Assembly (NCBI GenBank): GCA_964023205.1 | Contig: OZ026844.1 | Location: 30,117,326 to 30,181,325, forward strand | Source of the DNA: Lutraria lutraria | Taxonomy: Eukaryota > Mollusca > Bivalvia > Venerida > Mactridae | Direction: 5' to 3' | DNA: 64,000 bases | Part shown: piece after piece, positions 1 through 12,201 of the stretch | How positions within the stretch are numbered: the first letter of the stretch is position 1 | Layout: every line of letters starts with the position of its first letter | Program-made: the position numbers and the translations under genes | The notes under the pieces: generated by a model | The model's database searches: none | What the model was told of the DNA's origin: nothing | Seen by the model: only the letters and a program-made list of their open reading frames with translations

Positions 1-660
1 GTGTAAACAAGCTAAAATATAGCAAATTTGCTAAGTCAAGGGCCCATAACTCTTGAAAATGTGGTCCGATTCCGCCCATAATCAAACTTGTTCGAGATCT
101 TTTGGTTATACTCATTTACTGAAAATATTATTAGGATCGGTGTATAAATGAAGGCGCTAGTGTGTAAACAAGCTAAATTATAGCAAATTTTCAAAATCAA
201 GGGCCCATAACTCTTGAAGTTTGGGTCCGATTCCGTCCATAATCGAACTTGTCCAAGATCTTTTGGTTATACACATTTACTGAAAATATTATTAGCATCG
301 GTGAATCAATGTAGGTGCTAGAGTGTAAACAAGCTAAAATATAGCAAATTTTCAAATTCAAGGGCCCATAACTCTTGAAGTTCTGGTCCGATTCCGCCCA
401 TAATCAAACTTGTCTAAGATCTCTTGGTTATACACATTTACTGAAAATATGATTAGGATTGGTGAATAAATGAATGCGCTAGAGTGTAAACAAACTCAAA
501 TATAGTAAATTTTCTAAGTCAAGGGCCCATAACTCTTGAAGTTATTATCAGATTTTGCCCATAATCGAACTTAGCCGAGACATTGTGGCCATATACATTG
601 TAAGCAAGTTTAATCAAGATTCGTAAAGAGTTGCAGTTGCTAGAGTGTAAACAAACTAAT
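1..660. repeat. ~160-bp tandem repeat, four copies
   Basis: Units begin near 1, 161, 321 and 483 with 'gtgtaaacaagctaaaata', and each contains 'caagggcccataactcttg' and 'ttatacacatttactgaaa'. A fifth truncated start lies at 640. Copies differ by scattered substitutions, so the array is not young. It runs off the left edge of the window, so its true extent is unknown. Open frames in it are not conserved between copies and I do not call genes. Confidence 0.85.
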
Positions 661-745
661 TGTGGACGGACGACGGACGCCGGACGCCGGACATTCACCG
701 ATCCTAAAAGCTCACCTGATGAATCAGGTGAGCTAAAAATTGAAA
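661..745. repeat. Repeat terminus: GGACGGACG run and perfect hairpin
   Basis: A short 'ggacg' tandem run (662-690) leads into a perfect 11-bp-stem palindrome at 709-734 (arms agctcacctga / tcaggtgagct) followed by an A-rich stretch. The same end motif closes the blocks ending near 7,060 and 60,557, so it looks like a shared terminus of a dispersed repeat superfamily. Confidence 0.6.
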
Positions 746-1545
746 AGAATAAAACATTGTTCATTGCTAATAAGGAGAGGCAATATTTGTGTTATATCTA
801 TGCAACTCTACCAGGCTCTACATACCTGAAGCAGCCATATACACAGTATAGAAGTATCATGGGAAATTAGGCTCTTCTATTGCAGCATCACAAAGATGAG
901 AAGAAGATGATTTCATTCTCATTTTCTCTCAAGTTCTGACAACCAATCTACAAAAAACAACATAATTTCAATCTTATTTCATATTTTCTATGAAATTGAA
1001 TGCTTATTACATGTAGAGAAGTAGACTGCTGCATGCGGAGAGCAAGGTAAGTATTGGTACAAAATCCAATTGGTTTACTGCCTGCTGCTGGTTACCGTGA
1101 GTGTGAAGTGGGATGGCAAAAATGAAAAATATTAAATTCATTAAGCTGGGAGCTTAGGGCTGCTATAGGGCCTAAGTTGGTCCCAGGGATGATCAAAACC
1201 ACAAAATTCTACAGATGAAACATAACATCCCTGCCACAGATATATTACATGTACTGAACTATTGTGGACAACTGGAGTACAACCAAAATATATTTATGAT
1301 AAAGTCATTGACACGCTGAGAGTGATAATTTTAGAGTACATTTACACAATCTTTAACACCTACCTTAGACTGATGGCCAAGTCTTCATTGTGGAACACAG
1401 TCTATTCATTCACATGCACCATACCTAGAATTGTTCACTGTTCTTCTTGTTGCCAACGACTTTAATAGAGAATGATAAATTTAAAAATAAACACTGATAT
1501 CAAGGGCACCATTAAAAGCATTAACTAGAAGCCCAAGGGCAACAT
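746..1545. other. No gene recognised
   Basis: AT-rich sequence with stops in all frames beyond about 67 codons. I see no domain, splice-flanked coding stretch or strong repeat. Confidence 0.6.
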
Positions 1546-2440
1546 GTCGAGCCCCTGTTTAGCCAGCTTGTGATCTTGACCTTTGAACTACAAGTATGGG
1601 TGATATTCATGACACATCATTTCATTGAAGTAAACTTTTATACCAATTTATTTAAAAATCCTTGAATGCAAACAGAAGTTACAGCCCAGACAAGGAAAAT
1701 ATATTTGACTGAATGTGTAATCTTGACCTTTGACCTATAAAAATCTGGGTGTTGCCCAAGACACATGGTCGCATTGTATTATGGCAAGTCATTTTTAAAT
1801 AATTCAATGCATAAGGGAGACACAGCCCTGACAAGGTGTATAATGATTACTTTTTATGTTTGACCTCTAAGTGTGACCTTTGAGCTAGAGACCTGGATCT
1901 TGCGCACTGCACACCGCCTCATGGTGTTTAACAATTATGCCAAGTTATCTCAAAAAGTTTCTATGCATAAGGGAGATACAGCCCGGACAAGGTCTATAAT
2001 ACTCATTTTTGATGTTTGACCTCTAAGTATGACCTTGACCTTTGAGCTAGAGACCTGAACTTTGCTCACTGCACACCGTCTCATGGTGTTTAACAATTAT
2101 GCCAAGTTATCTTAAAAAGTTTCTATGAATAAGGGAGATACAGCCCGGACAAGGTCTATAATGCTTATTTTTGACGTTTGACCTCTAAGTGTGACCTTGA
2201 CCTTTGAGCTAGAGACCTGGATTTTGCGCACTGCACACCGCCTGATGGTGTTTAACAATTATGACAAGTTATTTTAAAAAGTGTCAATGCATAAGGGAGA
2301 TACAGCCCGGACAAGGATCCGGACGGACACTCACTCACTCACTAACGTACAGACACGCAACCGCCATTGTGGCGACTATGTCGAGCTCACCGCAGGCGGG
2401 CTCGACAACAAGAGGGCCAAGATTGTCCTATATCGCTCAC
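1546..2440. repeat. Second ~160-bp tandem repeat block
   Basis: Units restart at about 1,810, 1,968, 2,130 and 2,291 with 'ataagggagatacagcccgg', and each carries 'gaccttgacctttgagctag' and 'gtgtttaacaattatg'. The block opens near 'atgtcgagcccctg' (1,543) and closes with a GC-rich hairpin at 2,378-2,407 (gtcgagc / gctcgac). The opening and closing motifs suggest one dispersed element with internally amplified units. Confidence 0.75.
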
Positions 2441-2527
2441 CTGAGAGCAACTATGCTATATTTTTTTCATGAATAATGGATGCTGTGTAATATGATTACG
2501 ATTAGTGAAGTTATCAAGATGCTATAA

Positions 2528-2820
2528 TGTAATAAAGTTGAAATATAGCAATTTTTCTAAGTCAAGGGCCCATAACTCTGCAAGCACTGGTTCAATTTCG
2601 CTCATATCAAACTCTCAGAGACCTTGAGTCATACAAATTCACTGTTTAATATTGGTGAAGAAATGAAGAATGTAAATAAGTTAAAATAAAACAAATTTTC
2701 TAAGTCAAGGGCCCATAACTCTGGAAATACTTATCACATTTTGCCCATAATCCAACATAATCGATATAAAGCTGCGGATGCTAGAGAGTAAACACCCCAA
2801 GTGTGGACAGTCACTTGAAA
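2528..2820. repeat. Two diverged units of the first tandem repeat family
   Basis: The core 'aagtcaagggcccataactct' motif of the 1-660 array recurs near 2,560 and 2,700 with similar flanks ('atagcaatttttctaagtc', 'gagtaaacaccccaag'). This is a second, more decayed locus of the same family. Confidence 0.7.
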
Positions 2821-3326
2821 GCACATGGAAAAGTTAAAAGCAACTGCCTACTTTCTCACATAAAGAGACATGGGCCTCGTTTCATCAATACATACTTATC
2901 TGTCGTAAGATTCTTTCCTACGAAGACACGACAAAAGTTACGAAATTCTTAAACCGTTTTATCAACTGTTCTTATCAAAATGTACATATGTTATATAGAG
3001 AATTTAATTTTATTTCTCAACAGATTTTTGTAAATTATATACAAAATTAAAGATGAAGTTCTAATCTTTCAAAAAATGTAAACTATTTGATATATATTAA
3101 CTGAAAATATGTTTTTAAACAATGTGAACATTGACTCATGATAAATGTGTTTTTGAGTCACTCAAACTTGCACATAAAATTACTTTATTTGCATGCCTAT
3201 GTATGTTGGACAACCCAACTGTATTGCCAGATCAAATTATTATCGTTTGAGCAATAAGATTTCACAGATTTTCATTATTAAATGTTTTTCCATGTTTATT
3301 TTCAATTCTAATCACAGTCCTCAATA

Positions 3327-3918
3327 CTGTAAATCACTTTATATTCGCGTGATCTTTATTTCGCGTTTTTGCCTACCCTGAATATATTCGCGTATTTATG
3401 AATTCGCGTCTGAAGGCTCTTAATTTAAATTTCGCGAAGGCTTTGAATTATAATATAAATAAATAGACAAATAAAAGGGTTAAACAAATATCATGCATTA
3501 CCTGCAAAAATTAAATCGTCCAAACCTGTTACAATCAATACAGTATTGAATATAGAAAAGTGACAAACTGTCCGTTAATCCCTTTTTTTATCTTAAGAAA
3601 TTTGTTTAAATTTCCAGCTTGTGCAAAAGATCATTATACCAAACATTGCCCCCTCAGGCAATATGCACAATGCTTGTTTGTTTTATGTGTTTAAGTCACA
3701 CCAATTAGTACAACTGAACAAAACACTATACATGTGTAGTGTACATACCGACAAGTGGTAGTTTATTTATCAGTCTGTAATGAAATTTTCGGACAATAAT
3801 CTTCCGATAGCACTTACGTTATATTAATAAATTTACGCGGATTTATGAATTCGCGAAGCCTTCATTTTCGCGAATAATAGCGAAAATAAAAACATCGCGA
3901 ATAATACCGGATTTACAG
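3327..3918. mobile_element. TA-flanked MITE with 'ttcgcg' repeats
   Basis: The ends are CTGTAAAT... and ...ATTTACAG, each bordered by TA (3,325-3,326 and 3,919-3,920). 'attcgcg/cgcgaat' motifs recur inward from both ends. TA duplication and short TIRs fit a non-autonomous Tc1/mariner-type element of 592 bp. No transposase remains. Confidence 0.7.
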
Positions 3919-4469
3919 TATTCACATTTTACAAAAATCCTCCACACACGTGTTTACACTATGTACTACACAGTAGCCTAAACAGACATGGAAGAAAATT
4001 CACTGTGTGAAAGTTGAGGACTGTGTTAAGAATTGAACATAAACATGGAAAAACATTTAATAATGAAAATTTAAAATATGGAAACCCTCAATGACATATT
4101 GAAGTTATTGTTGGACATTGTAGTTTAAATAAATTTTGATATTATGATACATTATTTTGGCAAATGGAATTAGCATAAGTTCAGGTGAGAATAACAGATA
4201 CTTGTTAGTCATCAAATATTATTTTACTGGTGCAGAAATGTACATTTAATCATAAGCTATTGATAAATACTCATTTCAGTTATGTACTTTCGGTAATTAT
4301 TGAACAATGCCACTTCTTTAGGATACATAGGTAAAATGTCAGATGGCCATTCTGTCTCAATTTCAAATTACCTTAAAATATATTTATGCATGATTCAAAT
4401 AAATAATATTTGACAGTGCTTCTAATCCCTGCAAATACAACTAAAAGTTTACCATTTGAGTTCTAATTT

Positions 4470-5110
4470 AAACTAGAAATGTGTCTGACTGTCAGACACG
4501 AATGTCTTTCGAGAGCTAAGTCAAAAAGGGACCATAACTCCAGTGAAAATGTTTGGATTTTATGTCACATCGAACTTGACCTGTATTTGATATTATATAT
4601 TCCTTCCTGTAAAATATGAAACCATCCTTGAAATATTTCTTGAGTTATTGTTCGGAAACCAAAATTTGAATGGACATGCATTCTCATGAGAGGTATGTTA
4701 TGGGGTGCACCCTTTGATCTTTTCGGTGTTTTTATCTTCACAAGTTGCACCCAACAAGCCGAAATTATCCCCACAATTCCAGTTTGTACGTCACAATGCC
4801 AAAATGTACCAACCCTTACCCAAACCCTAACCCCACAACCACCCTCTGGTGTGTATGGATGGACGTTCTCATGAGACGTATGTTGTGGGGTGATCCCTTT
4901 GATCTTTTCGGTGTTTTTAACCCCACAAGTCGCAACCCACAAGTCGAAATTATCCCCACAAGTCCAGTTTGTACGTATCTGAAACCCACAAGACCTAAAT
5001 GTAGTAACCCTAACCCTAACCTCACAACCACCCTCGCATGCGTGCGGACTCACAGACGCACGGACGGACACACGATACGCTCCTCCGCCATTTTGTATTA
5101 TGGGGCATAA
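4470..5110. repeat. Dispersed repeat with internal ~184-bp duplication
   Basis: 'ttctcatgaga.gtatgtt.tggggtg' occurs at 4,681 and 4,865, with 'tttgatcttttcggtgtttt' in both copies. CCCTAA-type runs lie at ~4,823 and ~5,007. A reverse-complement relative of the left part (4,490-4,680) lies at 43,750-43,960. The 186-codon minus-strand frame across it is a by-product of the tandem duplication. Confidence 0.7.
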
Positions 5111-5472
5111 AAAATCCAAAACCAAGCAACAGCAGGGGTTACATTCTTTCTTATGTGCATAAAATTCATTTATAACTGGCTACGCCCCTGAACATAAAAC
5201 TGAATTTCTTTTCCATTATTTACGAATATCTAGTACATCGCACTCAACAGTCTTAAAATAAAAGGCTATCTCATAATGATAAAGGCAGAAGCCGTGTTTT
5301 CTTATCTTTAGGAAAGCCCATGAGCTATCATAAAGTTAAGAAAAAAATGTTCCCAAACTTAAGAATTTGTAGCTAAGAAAAAATTGATGAAACATGTTTT
5401 AATGCTAAGAAGGGAGATAAGACACTTCTTACTTAAGAAGTGGCGTAAGATGTTTGATGAAACGGGGCCATG

Positions 5473-5849
5473 GTCAGTAAGTTTTTTTACAACATTCACT
5501 GCTTCAGCAATAACATTACAATATCCTAACAAAGAAATTGAAGAAAATTAAACAAACTATAAAATAGTAATACAAAATCATCTGAAGAAAGAATTCATAA
5601 TTTAAATGTATAAAGCTCACATACCTGTGACCTAAAATTAATTTCATTAGTAAAATATCAACCTACCATGTGCCTGTCCGCTAACAATCTGATTGAAAAC
5701 TGGTTCTCCTTACAAACGTGTGTACACTTTTCAAGAAGCATGAGAATTTTGCATCAAAAACTGGTTGACAAATTGGATGATAGGAAAGCACTGAACCGTT
5801 TCATACTGAAATTTAAATTTGCTGTGTAAACAAAATGATTAACAAACAA
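5473..5849. other. No gene recognised
   Basis: AT-rich spacer with short open frames only. No motif or repeat recognised. Confidence 0.5.
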
Positions 5850-7065
5850 GAGAGCCAATTGGACTGCAATGCTCACCTGAGAAATGAGTTGTGGCAATAT
5901 CACTTATGAATTTGATTTAAATAAGTGCTGCACTAAGTAACAAGAAAAACTATAATGAAACGTTATAGGTAGACGAATTACAAGAAGCATTGGTTTAATT
6001 TTTTTTGTATGAAGTTGCTTTTTTCGAAGGATATCTATATGAAACAAGTGACTCCTGGGGTGGGGCCAATTTTAATCCCAGGGACATTATTTTAGCAACT
6101 TTGTAAGAGGGTCTCTAGATAATGCTCTATGGCTAATATCTAAGCTTTAGACAATGTGGTTCAAGACAAGATTTTTTATGAAGTTGCTTTTTTCAAAGGA
6201 TATTGACTGTCTACTTTATTCATTCCTCCATTATGGAGTGGATAACATACTTACAAGTTATAGATAATACACATATTTTGACAATCATGAGTATTTGACA
6301 AATGAATGTATTCATGTATATAGTTCACATGTACATGGTATTACCATACCATACATCAATGGAATAAAGTACACCCTAAATACTACCAAATCCACCATAG
6401 TCTGATATGATACAACCACATCAAACTTACATCTAATGTTGTTTCCGATATTATACCATGTTAACATCATAGAACGATGCCTACATTACTTACTTATGTT
6501 TCAACAACAGAGCAGATGAACAGATTCAGTCAAACATGACAGGTAACGCGACGAATAGCCAGTAAAATGATTGACCAATCAAAAATGACAGAAATCACCA
6601 TTAGCCAATCAAATGGCCAGGATTAGCCAAAATATAATTTTATAGCAATTTTGTAAGAGGGCCCTCGAAACCTTGTGCTTTTAGACAAGAACATTTTTTA
6701 TATTTATATAAATCTATATGAAACAAGTGACTCCTGGGGTGGGGCCAATTTTAATCCCAGGGACATTATTTTAGCAACTTTGTAAGAGGGTCTCTAAATA
6801 ATGCTCTATGGCTAATATCTAAGCTTTAGACAATGTGGTTCAAGAAAAGATTTTTTTAAGATTTTCCTTTTGGTTGCCATGGAAACCAGAGTACAGCACG
6901 AAATGACATTCCTTTAGCAACTATTGTAAAGGACCACCCAAGGATTATTCTTTAAATTTGACCGAGCCTTTCAGAGGAGTCGTTTTAAGAATTATGGGCA
7001 GACAGACGACAGTCAAATATCTATACTAATTTAATACTTCACTCTCAGGTGAGCTAAAAAAATTA
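5850..7065. repeat. Dispersed repeat block, 'gctcacctgag ... caggtgagct' ends
   Basis: It opens with 'aagagagccaattgga' and 'gctcacctgagaaatgag' and closes with 'ctctcaggtgagctaaaa' (~7,045-7,063). Inside, about 140 bp ('gaaacaagtgactcctgggg' through 'gacaatgtggttcaaga') occurs twice, at ~6,039 and ~6,718, with very few differences. The ~450 bp between the copies looks unrelated. The 9,277-10,465 and 59,930-60,560 blocks are relatives. No coding potential. Confidence 0.7.
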
Positions 7066-7219
7066 CTTCAAACCCTTGTACAATAAATTGACCAGTGTAG
7101 AATATGTTGTGTATTTTACAAAGGATAAGGCCATACCAGTTCAATTATTTGTTCATTGGATTTACCAATTTTTATCAAAATTAGAAAAATAATATTTTAA
7201 TTTTTGCTTTTGACTACTT

Positions 7220-7640
7220 GCTGATACACCAAGAGGGCCAAAATGACCCTACATTGCTCACATGACAATCAATCATTAAGGTTTTCCTCAATTTGACCTG
7301 GTGACCTAGTTTTTGATCCCAGTTGACCCATTATCAAACTTGTCCAAGATATCGTTAAGACAAACTTTCAGGGAAGATTTGGTGAAGATCCAATAAAAAC
7401 TGTAACCTCTAGAGGGTTCATAAGTTTTCCTAAGATTTGACCCAGTGACCTAACTTTTAACCCCAAATAACCCTTTATCGAACTTGTCAAAGACATCATT
7501 AAGACAAACATTCTGATAAAATTTCATGAAGATCCAATCATAACAATGACCTCTGGTGTGTTAATAATTTTTCATTAAATATGACATTTTGACCTTATTT
7601 TGACCCCAAATGACAATCTCTATCCAGAGTTGTCATTCCT
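7220..7640. repeat. Dispersed repeat fragment
   Basis: 'ccaagagggccaaaatgacc' followed by 'gctcacatgac' begins the block. 'gacctagtttttgatccc' and 'gacctaacttttaacccc' repeat about 120-130 bp apart, which indicates another decayed tandem-type dispersed repeat. Confidence 0.55.
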
Positions 7641-8158
7641 TTCCAATCCTCTGTCAATGTCTAAAATGTAGTCAGGCTTCACAATGGCAGGTGCATGATT
7701 TCAAAATGGTACAACACCTCGAAAAGAAACTAAAATAGATTGTTTTGTTTTGTTTATCTGAAAAGTATCGTAAACTGACATTCTAGTCTGGTATCATCCA
7801 TGTTTTAAATTTTTTACTTTGCTATTATGCTCCTCTGAATTAGGTTTAGAGTTACAAGGTTAACTAATTCCTAATGGCACAGCTTATAACGGAGCAACCT
7901 GAAGCATTAGGAACAAAGTTCCTATAGGTATACACCACATTATGTAGTAACATATAGATAGAAATCGAGCAGTGAGTCGTGACGGAAGGTCATGGACTGT
8001 TCCATTGTTTAAAATAGGGATAAGTAATACAATGACCAAGTACAGTACTAAACACGACCTTACATTTGTAGGCCACTGTTGGCCCCTTACATTTGTAGAC
8101 CACTGTAAAAGGCCTAGCCACGTGGTCCTGAAATCAGTGCGCCGCACTAGTAACATTA

Positions 8159-8335
8159 TTAACAATCAAAACAAATAGTCCGTGAACACTTGATTGCACT
8201 GTCCGCTCTATTAAAAATTTTCCAAGTGTCTGTGGGTGTCATGCCCGTTTTTGCGCAAAATTTAGTAACTGCGCGTTGTTCAAAGTGTCCCGTGCTCGTC
8301 GTATTTTTTTCATCGCTGAAATACTCCATTGTGGA
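8159..8335 (-). pseudogene. Mariner-like transposase N-terminal fragment
   Basis: The minus-strand translation reads 'HFEQRAVTKFCAKTGMTPTD' followed by 'TWKIFNRADSAIKC...ICFD'. This matches the layout of the first helix-turn-helix of mariner/SETMAR-type transposases (EQR-x-IKFC-x-K-x-G-K-x-x-x-E). Two stop codons follow directly (around 8,159) and no catalytic domain is found downstream, so it is a truncated relic. The family assignment rests on this short segment. Confidence 0.45.
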
Positions 8336-8979
8336 AATGCTTCCAGTGTGAGAGAACGGATAGAAATATAACGTCAAAATTTTGCATGTGGGTAGAACTA
8401 ATGATAAGTTGACGTTATTCGCCATTTTATTATGTTTTGGCGTAAATAAACGATAAAAATTGAAATTCATCCAAGAAAATACGAAGCTAAAATTTAAGTT
8501 TTTGAAGTGCCCCGTGCCTCATTTTTTTAACTTTCCAAAGGTGAATATTTTTTCGGAAAGGTGAAACTTAGTGAATGTAAATGGATCAGTCAATGCCGTC
8601 AGTATGAAACTAGTACCATGTGAAGTTTTATGGTAAAAAAACGTCGACTTTTTGAGATATTGACCTAGTCTGGGAACTTTTTGACTGTACCTCATAGTTT
8701 GGCAATTTAAACAGTAAAACTAACAAGTATAATAATTAAGTATTAATCAGCACAGCATTTTCAATCAATACATGCATGAAATAGTTTCATTCACAAAAGA
8801 AGTGCTGGAATATTGTATTGTCTCTCAGAGTAGAAAGATTACATAATGACACATAGTCAGAAGCTCAGTATATAGTACAACAGATAGTTTACTGTATACA
8901 GATCAAAGCACTGAAGGCACTGAATTTGTATGGGTTTTCAAAATGTGCCATAGCTAGTAATTTCTCACAGTATGTCATG
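8336..8979. other. No gene recognised
   Basis: AT-rich sequence without open frames of note. It may include decayed ends of the mariner relic. Confidence 0.45.
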
Positions 8980-9265
8980 ACTATAGAGAATTTGTTCATG
9001 AATTGATGATGTTAATGAACAGTTCATGAATTGTTCATGAAAGTTCATCAAAATAATTCATCAATATTTTATGAGCCAAGTTTGATGGACGGTTCATCAA
9101 CAATTTGTAAAGTTGCTCATGAACATCATCGGTTCATGAAGTTTCATGAATTGTTCATAAAAGTTAATCAAAGTTTCATGAATTAACATAATCAGTTCAT
9201 GAACATTTCATGAACTGTTCATCAAATTAATTCATCAATATTCATGAACCTAATTTTAATGACCT
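8980..9265. repeat. TTCATGAA palindrome-rich block
   Basis: The palindrome ttcatgaa and near variants (gttcatgaa, ttcatcaa, ttcatgaac) occur more than a dozen times in under 300 bp at irregular spacing. Related motifs recur at ~46,260-46,320. No coding sequence. It looks like a repeat built from a short self-complementary word. Confidence 0.65.
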
Positions 9266-9276
9266 TCATTAAATTG

Positions 9277-10465
9277 GAAAAGTAAAACTGGCCCTGGCAT
9301 GCTCACCTGAGAAACAAATTATAGCAATATCACTTACAAATTTGATTTGCACTTGTGCTGCAGTAATAAAATAAGACAACATGTGACCCCTGGTGTAGTA
9401 GTCTATTTCTCCCCATCCAGTTTTTCTCCCTTATAATAACAGTATTGCATTCTGATTCTCGGTTAGTTTTTACACTCTTGAACACTATTTTCCCTTGTTT
9501 TCAGATATAATTAAACCATACATTCTTGGCCTCTTGTCTTCAGATGTAATTAATTACACCATACATTCTTGGCCATTTTCCCCCTTGTCTTCAGAAATAA
9601 CTAAACCAAACATTAGGCTGGTTTTTACCCTCTTGGCCACTTTTTCTCCTCCACTGCTAAATTCTGAAATAAAGATAACCATTATATTGATTGGTTACAT
9701 TCTTGGTCTGTTTTCCCCCTCTTGGTGACTCAGAAATATGAAGATTAAGTGATAATTTAATCATGGAAAGTTATTTGTCATGGTAAAAAGTTATCTACCC
9801 CAATTGTCAAGTAGATGTTGAAATCAACTGATTCCCTGGGCAGGGCCAATATTGACCCTGGGGCCATGACTTGCACGAACTTGGTTGAAGTCTACTAGAC
9901 AATGCTACATACAAAATATCCAAGCTCTCGGCCTTGTGAGGAGGCAATTTTGACCCTGCAGCCATAATTTGAACAAAGATCCACTAGACAATGCTACATA
10001 TATCTTAGGTCAAGGCCTAATGGTTTTGGACAAGAAGATTTTTAATTTTCCTACTATAAAATAGAGTAAACCCGGGGGGGGGGGGGCAATTTTGGTTTTT
10101 ATTTTTTTTATATAAGCCTATATAAATCAAGTGATTTCCGGAGCGGGGCTGATTTTGACCCTAGGGCAATAATTTGAACAAACTTAGTAGAGGTCCACTA
10201 GGCAATGCTACACACGTCATATCTAAGCTCTAGGTCCTCTGGTTTTTGAGAAAAAAATCCTTTTGGTTGCTATGTTCTGCATGGAATGGAATTCTTTGAA
10301 CAACTTTGGTAGAGCTTCATTCAAGGAACACACCTGTGAAGTTTGATTGAAATTGACCAAGTGGTTTAGGAGAAGATGTTGTTTAAGAAATTGTTGACGA
10401 CGGACAGATGGACAGACAGATGGACGCCAGCGTCATAACATAATACGTCCCTTCCGGCGTATAAA
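9277..10465. repeat. Dispersed repeat block, relative of 5,850-7,065
   Basis: The start 'catgctcacctgagaaacaa' and the internal phrases 'tgatt.c..gg.gggg.caat' and 'gacaatgctaca' match the 5.85-kb block. A 14-base G run lies near 10,074-10,087. It ends near 'gacagatggacgccagcg'. 'Gggccat.att.gaacaaactt' recurs about every 300 bp, so an internal repeat period is likely. Confidence 0.65.
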
Positions 10466-12201
10466 AATTGAAAACAAGTATAAAAATTCTGAGGCACCCT
10501 AGATTAACATTTCCGCTACAAAATTTTGAAAACCGCTTTGAAATCTGTCATCAAATCAGATGGCAATGTTAATTCGAAAATGACACCTACTGTGTTTTTT
10601 TGAAGCTGAACAATTAAAGTGTCGGATCATTATCGTCTCATGAAATCAACAAAGACACCCTCATTCAATTTTGATAGCCAATCAAAATCGCTTACGTTAA
10701 CGTTCAATAATTGAAACCACGCCCAGGTTTGATGTCTAGTAAGAGATTTTATGACAAATTTTTGTCATTAATGAATTAATAGTATCATATCGAACCAATA
10801 CAATGCACATTATGTTAGAGATGTTTCAACACTGATAAGGAAAAGTCGATTAAGGGGTGCAGTATTTTTCACAATAAAACACCATTTTTGAGCGTTCAGT
10901 TAGAATCTTTTGTTGCTTGGTATTAAAGTATGTATGATATTAAATCATTGTAAAAAAAAAATAATATCATTTTACGTTATTTTAGCCAACCCTTGATGCA
11001 TTAATTTCTAGAGGAAAACTACTTGAATACTAGTCAAAATATCAAGATTGGGTTAGAAAGTTAGAAGAATATTTATCAATGAAATAATTGCTATGATATA
11101 AAAATATAAAAACCACCAACTGAACCCCTCAATCAACAGTCACCAGTTTAATATGTAAAAGATAAATGATCATGTAGAAGTTTATTTCGTCTTCATAATT
11201 GTATACTTAACAAAACTGCTAACTAGTTATATCTTCTACTAAAAGTACAATCATGTATATTTTTTTTGTATTACTTTTCTTTATGGAAGCATCAGTATGT
11301 CATATATGTTGGTACTTAATAAAATCATTGCTCATATATATTTAATTCATTGTTTGTTTTACCTTCATGAATCCCATCCAAAAGTATGTATAAATGAGGG
11401 TGCTACTGAATACTGAAAACAACTTTTAACCAAAAACAACTACAGATTACCGAAAACAGCTTGTATTGTTATCATTAATGATGTTATAATTATTTTGGTG
11501 AACTATATCTATAAAAGGGGGTTTATTAATTTAAAAGTCATATAAAAAATTTCGAGCTAAAATTTTGGTTTTTAAGGAAGTTAGGAAGAATTGTAAAATA
11601 TGCAAGTATAACATTTATTGCTTGAGTTGCTTCCCATATTTTTTACCATTTTCCGAGAGAAAAATATTAAATAGTGAGTTTAAAATATCTTTTAAGGTAG
11701 TATAAGAATACATTTTTTGCTAGCGTGTTGAGTTGCCCACACATTACACTATATACGAGATAAATAGTTTGTACTGCGTTGCATTAACATTGAAGTTTAT
11801 AACATGTGCTGGAAAATTCGAACTGTCAAAGTTCTTTCCCTTCTATATATATAGCACATACAATGTACAAGTAATTTAAAATCATAATCATGCAGTTCAA
11901 ACAATAGATATTACAATATTTCCTTAAAAGATTAGAGAATATGTACTTGTATGTGGGGTGTTAAAAAAATATGTGGAAAAGTGTTGTGATTCTCTCAATT
12001 ATTGCAATAGCATAGCAAAATTTGCACATACTGTAGACCAAACAATTCTATATTTATTGTGTACATTTCATGTTAATATCTCCACACGTTAAGAAAATAC
12101 GATATTTATGGTAACGTCATCACACAAAACCCGGCCCAACATCATCCAGCGTCAATTTTATGTCGTGCTATTTACGGTGCTTATTGTTTTTTTTTCACAT
12201 A
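10466..12201. other. No gene recognised
   Basis: A 1.7-kb AT-rich stretch with no supported coding region, RNA gene or clear repeat. Confidence 0.55.

Larger units (their letters stand above)
2869..5472. mobile_element. 2.6-kb TIR element with nested insertions
   Basis: The left end 'catgggcctcgtttcatcaa' (2,869-2,888) is mirrored at the right end (5,454-5,472) with one mismatch and one gap. The inner flanks 'acttatctgtcgtaag' and 'cttaagaagtggcgtaag' are similar in inverted orientation. There is no long ORF of its own, so it is non-autonomous or decayed. It contains the element at 3,327-3,918 and the repeat at 4,470-5,110. No clear target duplication was seen, so the outer pairing is convincing but the class is unknown. 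Confidence 0.6.

Noticed and set aside
709..734. CTGATGA in the terminal hairpin, as a hammerhead candidate
   Set aside because: The word is part of a simple palindrome. No stem II plus GAAA follows and no stem III strand precedes it.
4565..5125. 186-codon minus-strand open frame
   Set aside because: It lies across a tandemly duplicated dispersed repeat, and the two halves of the predicted protein are copies of each other. No known domain.
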